Below, one piece after another: positions 12,001-24,000 of a stretch of DNA of 64,000 bases. Origin of the DNA: Trichostrongylus colubriformis (Eukaryota; Nematoda; Chromadorea; Rhabditida; Trichostrongylidae); the NCBI GenBank assembly GCA_963978905.1, contig OZ022260.1, positions 2,841,725-2,905,724 of the forward strand, given 5' to 3'. The notes beneath the pieces were generated by a model. That model was not told the DNA's origin, did not search any database, and saw only the letters and a list, made by a program, of their open reading frames with translations. How positions within the stretch are numbered: position 1 is the stretch's first letter; each line of letters begins with the position of its first letter. Both the position numbers and the translations under genes were made by a program.

Positions 12001-15000
12001 CAATTTGTCATGGTGTGAGATCAAGTAATCATTCGAATTTTTGTTTCGTTCTCGAAAGGATGAACCATCCCATTACCGAGCCTTTGTGGGCCGTACCCTC
12101 CTCCTGTCATGCGTCTCGAGATCTTCACCAAATCTTGTTTTTATGTAAGTTAATGGACCATCCCATGATAACTGGAACACTCGATCATGGTGAAGCCGTT
12201 ACCGGATGAACCTTCTGACCCGAATCACGAACGGCTCCGATCTTTCATAATGAAACATTATCTGGGGTTTCATGGGGAAAAGGTTACAGACCGATAAGGT
12301 GTCAGGGAGTTTAAAGACGTTGTCATCGAAGCGTGGCAGCATGTGGTCTAAAAACATTCTGAAAACCTTCATATCGACCTATATCACCAAAATCTGTGGC
12401 TATTCGAAGCAATGGAGGACCGAATGACCGCAAAACCAGCATTTTTCTCTTTTTCGTTGTTTCTCGGTTGACGAATACGTCAATCTGTTTGGTGGCGGTA
12501 TAATTTTGCAGAATGGTATGAGCACCATTTTTGAAACAAATTAAGAAAAGAAACTTCTATGTTTCTTGGCCAAAATTTGGTATGGATGCGCGAAGGCGCG
12601 TCTACACTGACTACATCTTTCACTTAGAGACATTTTTTTAATCAGCTGCGAACAGAGTTTTTGGACAATTAATAGGTGGCTGTGTAATCATGCAGAGCAC
12701 TGTAGTAGGGATTGAATGCGAAGCCATCTAAAGGCAAACCACGCGATAATCAAATTAGTGGCTTACTTTTGTGGGCGAGTAGGTCCTTGGTTAACTGCTC
12801 AGGCTGCATCTTTGTTGCGTCTGCACGGTGACCACTCGCTATTGTGCCTGCTTGAACACAAGTGAGCCACGTCCACCCATTTAAATCACACTCAGCCTTA
12901 GACGAACAAATTTACAACGGCGTTCACGTGGAGAAGCAAACTCACTATAATTAAATGAAGATGCAGGCTATACAGCCATAGCACGTTTCAGCCATTCAAG
13001 GACCCCACCAAGGGAAGCATAGTATTCCAGTGGCAGTAGCAAGTCGGTATAGTACGAATAAGCCAGAGCGGCTCTGGAATAGAGTCTCTCGATAGGTCTT
13101 GATTCGTACCATTTCAGGCTTGAGAAAGGCGATAGGCGCCGAAAGCTCGCCAATAAAGATCAATATACTTCTGCAAAAACTTTTTGCAATCAATTTTGTG
13201 GTCTTTTTTAGTCTTTTGGAATGAACCTTGCAAGTATCACATTGTTCAGTACATATTCAGATGAAATGAAGATAATTAAATGAAACAGCCATTTCGATGT
13301 CGATGGACACTTCCACAATGGAAATTCGTCCGTCCACGGCCATGTGTGATTCAGTGAGGTGGGTCTGGCTCGGTTGTGCTCAAGCAGCCACAACGCCGTG
13401 AGTGTTCACTGAGCAGCAGCAACAAAGGTGGAGCTTCGGTGGTTGTAAAAGGGCCTACTCGTGCCGAAAAGTAGGCCACTTATCTTATTATCGCGTGGTG
13501 TGCCTTCAATGAGAGTCGCTAAGAGCAAGTCTCTGCCGTTCTTCCTCTTCATCGGCATTATGAAAGGCACCGTACGGGGCAATGGAGAAAAGCAGAACTA
13601 GGATCGGTGTTCGCTCCAAAAGAAAAAGCCAGTCGTGAAGAGATTATCTCTGGCGAAACTCCCGACTTTGGAGTCTTTATCGCGATCTCATTACAATCAC
13701 CTCTACCTGTAGCGCTCCACTAGCCGAGTGCGATGTCGTCCAGCTAGAGCTGTTCCCTAGCTGGACGGCATTGCATCTACCCCCCCCCCCTCCTCCCCAT
13801 AGCTAATGAAGTAGAAGGGTCGAAAGGAAAGGAAAAAAGAAGTGGGTCTCATTTCTCACGTTTTTGACCGTTTCACAATCCTTGGCTGTTGCACTACTTA
13901 GCGCCTCGGTTATTATATTCTATGACCAGGCAAAATTACCTTTTTCTCAGGGGCATTGTGGGTGATGGGAACCCTTAAGGTGAGTGACCTAGATAAATGC
14001 TACTGTACTAATGAGCTTTAGGGAAAATAGGTATATGTGGGGGAACCACTCTGAAAAGAACGCCGTTACTTTTTTTTTACCTCAGCCCTCTTCTTCATTC
14101 AACTCAGTCCATCCCTCGGAGAATCAAACGAAGACTTACTTTCTGGTTTGAGACCGTTCGTTATGTTTTTCCTCCATTTTTCATACTACTAAGAACCTCG
14201 ACTTTCATATTCAATAGCGTTTCGTATTCGGTCTGACTCACTGCTACCAGTGCTGAGCGTCCATCAGACTACCCCCTCTCTTACACTTCCTCGCTTCTGC
14301 CACACTAGGCAACTACATAAAATCATGCCTCTTTCAAACTGAAGCTGCTGAAACATCACAACGCACAGTGATCTTAAGCTTACAACGACCAAGATTGGCA
14401 CTCATGCACTATATCCGGGAAATTTGGTCGAAAACAAACTCACAGCAGTTGTCTCGGTGGAAGTAAGTGTTTTGTTCAAAACCTTGAGATTCAGTTGCAT
14501 GATGCTCAGCCTGCAAACACTCTCAAAGACCACATAAAAAAGGAAACACAACCAGAAAACAAAGGTAATGGCCAAACATAGCTACTGCAAGCTTCAGAGG
14601 TAGTATATGCGATGGAAAGCAAGACCAAATACTGTTAAATGTGTCAGTTTGGGAGGAACCTTTGTTGAAGAAACTAGTATGGCGGTGGATCTTTAGAAAT
14701 TCTGTTCTTCATCTCTTGTATCTACTTCACTTCTCGAGGCAGTAGAACTCTGAGCTTGCACCGTTGCGTGGACTATACACCATCGCATGATGCACTGCTT
14801 AGATCCCGTGCAAGCCACGCCTTTTGAGCTAAATATTGGTTAGCTATGTGTGAGGACATGGTTAACTTAGATTCGATAGAATGTAGCGCCTAACGAAGCC
14901 CGCAGCGGCTAAAGAAGTGAATTTTGGATATTCGTGCGCTGCTTTGCTGAACGAGATTTCTCAGCAGATCCATCATATTAATGGCCTGACGTTTCTCCCC

Positions 15001-18000
15001 TTTCATGGTCTTCAGAGGCCCAAAAAGTGGCTCAAAGTTCCAGTTTTCTTGACTTACCCAATCTAGCGCCAAAAACCCTTAGCTTCCAGACTGATCCATT
15101 CAATCCATGGAGACGTCTAATGGACGAAGAAGGAAACTGAACCTACTCTGTGATCCACCGTGAGTGATAGGACGTCGCTACTGACTTCGTTAATATAATG
15201 TGCGAATGGAACTTACTATACAGCGGTGATGACAAAGTGACGGTGCTGGTAGTCGTGACATCATTCCACCCGTAGTGGTACAAATAGCAGTATTTCACAT
15301 GTGATTGAAGGACACTCATCTCTGTGACTCATTATTGCATTCCTCACGGATATCCAAAACGCTTCCAATGCTTTTTTAGATAAAACCCCAGTGTGACAGA
15401 ATTTTGCTTTCCATGTCATAGTCATTCCGCTGTGGTCTTCACGCATGTGCCTTCCAAGTAGAGTTGTTATTATTCCCCTCCTTTAACAGAGCAGGGTTCA
15501 TTAATACGCGTTATGGAAACGGGGCGGGTCTCCCCAATACATATACTTGCCATCGCAGGCCCTGCATTCAATCTCATAAACCACATCAGATTTTGCTGAG
15601 TCTCCTGTCATACCGTAGGGGCGAATTACGCAATTCCCTGATACACATTTGCAATCGTAGAGCCTGTTGCGCACTAGCTGACGTTGGATATTGTGGTTCG
15701 GAATATTGACAAGCACAAAATAGTCTTGAAGGCTGAGCACAAACTAGACATCGACGTATTGCTGAGGAGAATGTGTCAGAGATAAAAGGCAGACACAAGG
15801 ATACGAAAACATTCCATGATCATAGGAGGTGAGAACACCCTTGAAAGAATGTTCTCACCTCCTATGATCATGGAATGTTCTAACGTGGTACAATGGTTGA
15901 GTATAGCCGCTTTGAGCTGTACTGAGATTGTTCATCAAGAATACGGAAGCAATGCATCTAAGACAGCGTTGATGTTATGATGAAACACCGACGATCGATG
16001 TATCTGCAGTACATCAGTGGCATACGAGCCAGCACCGCTTCCACATATCACTCATAAAGCATGTCGCAAGATTTGGTGGAAGCCGCTGACCAGTAGGTAA
16101 ACCTCTTATTTGCGAATAGTAGGAACGTGACCATTCAAACAGAATACGTTACAACAGAGTCATGATGTGATTCTTTTCGAGTCCAAGGGTGATAATATTA
16201 ATATGATGCCCATAAGCAATTTGGACATGCTTGTACGGCCATGTCGTTCAGGACATTTATGTACAAAGAGGTGAGTAGAATGACTCTACAGCTTAGCTAG
16301 GTTACTTCGAGCACTGTGCGTCTTCGAGAGTGGTTTCTATGTTTCACGGATTGAATGGTTAAGTGCGAAATGCTAGAGGCTCCTGTCGCTTGGATAAGTC
16401 AAGGGTCAGCGAATTTCAAGTCCTTTTCAGACCTCTAAAGACGACGAAAGGGGCGAAACTCATGCCGAGATCTGAGAAGAGAGAACTGCGCAATTTGAAT
16501 AGTTAGTCAAGGATCTGCTTGATCAAAGACAGTCAAATAGTAATTTATCACAACACATCTTAGGTTAGCATTCGATAATAACCCAGGTTTTGTGTTGAAT
16601 AGCCTGAAATCTTCTCACACTAATGAATAAGCTTTAGTAATTATGGAAAGTTATTAATTCCAGGGAAATTAGGGAGTAATTAAATCCAGGGAAAGATTTT
16701 AAGCGTCACCTTTTTCTCAATCTCACCTTCCTGAAAGCGGCCCAATCAGAACAACTGACTTGTGCATATGTGATCGTCATTTGAGCAACAGTTACTGCTT
16801 TTACGTGGTTATTCAACGCTCACTTCCACGGTATTTTTCAATATAACAACTTCCCTTGCACAGTTCATAGAGTATTTTTTTTGAACGACTTCATTCAAGA
16901 ACCTCCCCTCATGATACCGAAGTAGTTCACTCCCTTCAATGAACACATAGATTGCTGTGTAACTAACCGTAGCCAGGGTTGCACACTTACTGCCGCGCGA
17001 CGATGAACCATCGAAGCCCTCCCCCCTAAGAGCCAAGATTCGACATGGCCAAAAAACTGCCACAACTTGCTGATGTGACAATTTCGATACAGAGAAAGAT
17101 TGCAATTTAATGTGGTAAATTAGAATAACACGGAATTCGTAATAATGAAGGCAACGTGAGTAAAGAAAACGAGCATGCCGCCCTGCGAACTCCTGCCCTA
17201 GCGATACACATAACTTCACAACGACGTTTCCAGAAGTGTACAGCGTCTTGGTGAGTTATTTGCAAAATAAGTCAACTAACTGCACTTCAAATGTTGGTTT
17301 TTCGGTTGGTTGCGCTCCTTTAACATTCCATGTAAGAGTTACGTCACTGTCATCAACTTTATCAGTGAGGTCTATTGCCTGGATATCTTCCAAAGGTTCG
17401 AACTTGAATGGTCCTGAAACCCACCACGTACAGACCCGTTATGGCTTACGGAAAAGTGATAATCTCACCTTTTTTCTCAGTAGTACGCAAATCCTCCGCA
17501 TACTCCCCGAACACAAGCACATCGAGATCACCACCTTCGCTTCTTACATTATATGTGACATTTCCCTCCTAAACACTACTGTTCCTACTATCCATTGTCT
17601 CTGCAGAGATTTGCTGGGGCCTGAACCCTCCAACCCCAAAACTAATAGTGAAAGCTTATCTCACATGTCATAGAGCTAATGTCGTCTAATAGCCTTACGA
17701 CAACGTCAGCGTTTTAAGTTGTGCTGCTTACGGATCAAAAGTAAGTATCCTGTTTTCAAAGGAAACTAATCCATCAGCCAAGATGCAATTTATCTAGGTC
17801 CCGCTGATGGAGGGAAATGGAAGGACAATCTTTTACTCTAGACTCGCCAGTTGGTCTCTGTGAAATTCGGCATATCGTCGTGCCGACCTGCACCGACAGT
17901 TTTATGCAAAGTTTGGAGCTTGAAGGCAGTGTTAGGGAAAAATCGGGCGAAATGCGAAAAAAGTGGCGAATATGACGGGCGAGATGATCAGTAATACAAC

Positions 18001-21000
18001 AGTGAAGGAAAAACGGAAGAAATGACCAAAAACCCAAAAATGAAACCCCTTTCCCACCACTGATTTCGAAATGGACAACCATCCCATCAACAGGCGGGTG
18101 ACCCAAACGACTCTGCCATTGGCATGTATCCAGGGAATCAATGCGCAAAAACAGCTTGGAAACTGTGCAGAAAACTTAAAAGGCATCCTATCGTTGACTG
18201 CAGACTAGCGAAGACAACAAGTGAGTATGAATGGAAAAGAAAAGAAGAATATAAAAGAAAAACTTGCGAGCTCTATGGATAAGCAGCAAAAATCAAAACA
18301 CAGGAAAAAATAATCAGCTGATTAGAAAAGGGTCTGCGATGTTCTGTTTACGAAAGCGCGCCGCGATCGCTCCAGCCGGCCGCTTCGCCTTATCCCCTCC
18401 CACCTCGCCAATCATGGGGAGCTGGCCGCTAGGAGGTGGGCTACCTTAAATAAAGGCGGCTTGCTCCGATGAGCCGCCTCCGCCATAGCTCAAGGGGGCG
18501 CCTTCCGCGGGGGATTACGCCATGCATAGGCCTTCCAGAACCGTACTTTTCACCAAATGGACTCCTTTTGGGATTCGTTATCACCCACATTACCCCTAAC
18601 CCCGTCTCTAACTGAGACTATTGCTCCGCAATTTTTCTTGACAGGAGTTACGGAACAGTCCAACTGGCTCAGCTGATTTCTAAGTGATTCGTGCGCAGGA
18701 GAAGGCTCGTCTATGATTGTGTGAGCCGACACCCAGACTCAGTATTTGGGAATAAAACACAAGATTAGCATTGTCATACGAACGTTCACTCATCATCTTT
18801 TTAGCTAACTGAAGCAGTTGACATTCACACAAATCAGCGTAAAAATACCTTGTCGACACCTGTATAAATAGTCTCCAGCGGTGAGCCAGTCTTCTGCACG
18901 CCCACTTCGACCCTGAAACTTCGTTTTAGCGCGTTATTATAAAGACATTGGTGTGAGGCAAGAAGTGATAACAGATGGTAAAGGCTGATATAGTCAGATC
19001 TCGTTTGAAAGCGTATCACCGAATGCGTTGAACATCATTTGCTACGATATCCTTTCAAATATAAACAGTGTGTCGCTTGGTGTGTGAATGTGTGTGCTTG
19101 AGAGGAAATTCAGAGCTCGCATTCCAGTTTTCATGGAATTGAGAAGTTGAACAGCTACACAATAGTATTGATATAAAATATAAACAGTCTTCTCCACTTG
19201 TTCAGCACCTACTAACTACACTCGGAGTCTTTCCAGGTACATCTTCCCTTTATGCACTCATAGAATAGCATATCATGAGGACGCGCAGCATACGCAGAAA
19301 TGAGAGAGCTCGGGAGATCACAGCCGTTAACCAGGAAGAAAGCCGGGGGTACAGGACATATTCTATAATGGATCTGTGTAGGACGTGGCACTTCAATTAG
19401 GCGATCCTGCAACGCGAATTGGGTCACAGGCCGCGACAACAGCCTTTCTGTTTCCATCGTGCGCTGACAGCGAGCAGAAAAGCATTACATCAGTGTGAGT
19501 GTCGTGGTTATACCTTGGAGCAGCCGACGTTTGCAGGTGAAAGGCACGCTCAAAGTGACGGAATAAAACTATAGGCAAGGTAGTCTTCGATCCTCGAGCG
19601 GGCAAGGTGACGGTACTATGCCATTGTCATGACTGCCACACAGATGCGGCTCGGTCGATACGCCGATTAGAGCGCGTTCATACTCGGCGACGCAGAGCGT
19701 GGCTGCGTCACAGGCGGCGAGGCAAAGTGGCACGGGAGGGGTGCAGAAACGACGCGAGAGACGAGGCAGGGTGACACAGGCAGAGACGCAGAGGAACACT
19801 GCCACGCCCCGCCGTCGGCACCGCAAAGTGGGAACGTGGCTGCGCGCTGCGAAACACCGTCAAAAAATCATGGGTAGCGACGGCCTCCATTCTCAATTTC
19901 TCTATCTTTTTCTTCATTTCTTTTCTCTCATCAATACCGGAATCGTTAGTTCCTTCACATTCATCGATGTCGTTGAAATTATTGTTCCCCACGACCCCTA
20001 TGTGGATTTTTCACACGGTCATCTCAGTGACGCACTACAGTATCCTATGACAATTGCCATTGGCTACAGACCTGAACTCGCTTGAGCCATTCAGTCCCGA
20101 GAAGTTACGAATAGTGCATTTGATCAGTACCTGCCAATCATTATCTAGTGACCTTCATACATATACCCGGTAATCAAAAGACGTGGAGCAACTAGCGTAG
20201 CACCCTCGAAAAAAGCGCAACTTGATGGAGGTGCATTTACTATAATACTTGACCAGAGAAAGTGTCAATTGCACAAACACGAAAATTTCTCAGCTGAGAG
20301 ATATCAGAACGGACTCACTTCCGCGTTGGTATCGTCTCATTCAATTTCACTTCCCATGAGATCAGCAAATGGCGAGGTCGCTCTTTTACAACTTCCACCG
20401 TTACTTTTGGAGGAGGAGGTCCTTCTGAAAGAAATGGGAATTAGAACAAGCAAATAGTGAGCTAGTGAGAGACAGGGTGGTTCCGCCTGTGCACGTACTT
20501 TCCTCAATGCTGGGGTGTTACACGCAAAGGTAGGTCTCTGAAGTGAGGAGAAAAAGGAGGAAGAGGAGGAGGATCATGATTAGGAGTAGAAGAAGAAGGG
20601 GATGATTTTGGGGTGGGGGAAGACGGATCTTATTGTCAGAGAGGGCTGTACATCGAAGAATAACTGTGCATACTCAAGCGTATTTTTTCCTAACCCTCAA
20701 TAAAACAAAGGGGCATTTCTTCTCTCCTGTTAGAGCTTCGGCCAAAATAGCATCGAAGGCCAAGCACAATGGCGTACTAAGGCCGCATTCATACTTTGCG
20801 GTGACGGCGGCAAGGCGTGGCTACGTGTTTCTGCCTCTCTGCCCATGCCCCCATATCTTGTTGCTTGCAGCTCCTACATGCCACTCTACCTCGCTGCCTG
20901 TGAACGCAGCCACGCCGTGCCGGCACACAGTATGAACGCGACTGGATCCCACTAGATAGCACCCGCCCGCAACTGAAGCTAACTTTCTGATTAAATATTG

Positions 21001-24000
21001 CTCTCTCAGTGATGGACTATGGTAAGGCAATTCACTAGCATTGGTGAAGTGTGCCAAATGCACATCTCGCAATCACATCTGACGACTTACCTTCTCCGGA
21101 GATTAGTTTCCCCCGAGGTTATTCAGAGTCACTTCTTTTACCACATGCGCGGTGCGCCATCACGGCCCCATACCCCCACGAACCCACGCTAATATCGCCC
21201 CCTTCACCTCAGTTCATCAATATAGAAGTCAAGAGGGCGTGGTAACGTGGGTCTCACTAGGGAAGGTACTTTAATTCCCATGGAACTTTGAAATGAGACC
21301 CAGGAGAATCGATAAAGCTTCGAACGCCGATTATAACTGTGGAAACCAAAATTGCTAAGTGGCATGCTGAAGCGAGTTACGAGGGGTCAAAGTTTGCCTG
21401 TGACATCTCATTGGCGAGGCACTTTGCCATCAGATGGTTTGTCGAAATGGCCATTTGCAATGAGACATATACCATTGTACGCGCTTGTAAATGCTGATCT
21501 CAAATCTGTATTCAGAATCTGTCAAACAATTACCTCAATGAGGACATGAAGGTTTTTTCTGAAAAAAGAGTAATACTATTTCATGGTATGTTTGGGAGCC
21601 CATAGCGCGCGCGAGCCCTACGTTTTCACGCAAAACCAGTGTGATTTTCGTGTTCAGGGGATCAAATTACCCTATGGGGCAATTTTTCAGCCAACTCGAG
21701 AATTTGAACAAATCTCGGAAAAATTGATGGGCTATTAGGTGGCAACCCATTTGACGAAGGAGTAGTCGTTGACCCTTGCCCGGCAAATGTTCTTATTTGG
21801 CGCTTGTTACGTGCGGTTAGTGTGATGGGCAAGTGCGATAGGTATGTTTACGTTATTTGTTGCAGGGTTTTATGTGAAAGGAAATTTAAAAACTCCTCCT
21901 TAAAGGCACAGTTCACGATAATATGAGTACCTTAGTTCCATCAGCGATTGGATGTCCCCTTCCACAAGGGCAAAGCCTGTGCCATCATCATGGCGCGAGG
22001 GTGGGTGCTAAACGCGTAAGGAACATGTAAATAATAAGTTGACGGCCACCGCCTCAAGATGGCCCACACCCATCTTCGATTCAACCCGCTGGTGAGCGGT
22101 GGCTTTTACGTGTGTGAGAAGCATGATATCGATCGCGATAAGAAATGCTAGGAGATACTCCCATTGTTAAAACAACGTTATCGGATATTATCATGTAAAG
22201 ACTTGTACAAATATTACTTGCTTTTAAGCTGCGAACTCGTGGAAGCCGAAGGTCAGAGACACTTCATTTTTAATGTTTTCAAAAAGTTTTCCCGTTTTTT
22301 CTCCCTATTTGTGTTCTTTAGCACTCCTAGGGTCTTTATGGAACGCGACGAGGCACAAAAATTATCGTGAACTGCGCCTTTAACCCCAGGCCACCCCTAA
22401 TTTTCCGAAGTTGGGCCAAAAACTGGATCCGGCTGGAAATTTACAGAGAGGGGTAATTCGACCCCCTACGCGCGGGTATCATACAAGGAAACGTTTAAAA
22501 GTGAAAGAAAAGCATTACTGACAATGAAACACAAAATGCAAAAAAACCGCAGCGGCGGGATGCAAACCCGCAACCTCGCGCTTGCAGGACCGGAGCACTA
22601 CCCTTGAGCCACGAAGGCCATTACCGCTTTTGCGCTAGTCATGCTGATAGCGAGGCGCCTCGCCATTGAGATGTCACAGGCAAGTCACAGGCAAAATTTC
22701 ACCCCTCGTAACTCGCTTCAGGATGCCATTTGGCAATTTTGGTTTTGGCAGTATAATCAGCGTTCGAAGCGCTATCGATCCCCCCGGGACTCATTTCAAA
22801 GTTCCATGAAGTAAAACACCTTCCCTAGTCAGAGGGTATAGCGCCCTGATGGTGAGATGTAGAGAAGCAAAAAGGTTGCAGTCGGTGGAGTTAACCAAAT
22901 ATTTGCTGCCAAAAGAAGTTGATTTGATTAGTCTGATAACTGCGAAGTGTGCCATTCACATACATACATCAGCAAGCAGATCTGGTAGTGGGACCTCCAC
23001 TGAGCACGACAATACGCTTTTTCAAACGCACACCTGCACCAGCCAACGTGCTACCTATTTGAATTAATATTATCTCACCTGTTTTAGTTATGGGTTACGG
23101 AGCAATATCTCAGTTCAACTGCCCATTCCTTGATTGTTTGCCAAAAGACGTAAATGCGATGAGGCAAATATACAGACAATCGAATTTGGTGTTATAGCGG
23201 CACCAATACGGCACACACTATCGTCAGCACAATACAATTCACAAAGCAATGGATCGCAAGGGATAACGATGAGTTCACTCACGGCTCATGAGAAAGTGAT
23301 CTGATCGTTTCTCCGTAAATCGAGCTAACTCGCTTCTAGCACGTTCTCTGGTCAGTGACAGGCCATAGCGCGTGGATGCTACGGGGCGAGAAGATTCCAA
23401 AAGAGAAATATCCAGCGAGAGGAGGATGAACGTTAGCACAAGTCCAATGGGCGATGAGCACAGATCGTGCTCATTACACACCATCCCCCTTTTCAAATAA
23501 AAAAATTGAGTTTTTATGTATTTGAAAAGGGGGATGGCATCGACCAAGTAATACTGAGCTATGTAGCATTGGAATATGTGGTAAGCCGAAGCAAAATGAT
23601 AAAAAAGATATACCGTCCACAACGGAATTCAAACTATAAAAGACGAAAAGGTACATGTATCAAAGAAGCATAGTTAACGGTTTGCTTGAGGCTGTTCACA
23701 GCATTCACTTACATTCACTTACCTCTCATATTACACCGACTGGACTAGCTCATACTACTGCGCTCGTAGCATCATGGGTGTCAACGGGTCGATCGGAATT
23801 GCTTTTTTTATAAATTTATTCAGTAGCATTACCTCATTACACCCCGCCCGTACTTGGCGGGTTCTCGCTCACTTTAAGTGTCTTTAAGACAGCATGACAT
23901 TGGTCATTTCCACCGATTTTATCCCGGTAGCCTGTGTTGTAACCGAGTCTGTTCGGACCGTCCATTCGGGGCGCGCCTACCGATCCCAAACTTGTCCCCA

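Larger units (their letters stand above)
14880..16560. repeat. Diverged foldback around a Penelope fragment
   Basis: 14880-15090 (reverse-complemented) resembles 16350-16560: GGATAAGTCAAG, CC.CT.AAGACGA.GAAAGGGG.GAAAC and CTGAGAA blocks recur in order. The identity is modest, so the arm limits are approximate. Confidence 0.45.

Noticed and set aside
12968..13045. tRNA-Tyr-like 5' half (GGTGGGGTCCTTGAATGGCT, minus strand)
   Set aside because: There is no T arm or acceptor 3' strand downstream; the similarity stops after the anticodon-like region.
16809..17219. 136-codon minus frame as a continuous coding region
   Set aside because: Contains internal donor-like sites and repeat-like sequence, and does not continue the FN3 domain in phase.
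19212..19457. Cys-containing minus frame as a small secreted gene
   Set aside because: No signal peptide, no partner exon, and it lies in an intron of the phased FN3 gene on the same strand without a matching phase.
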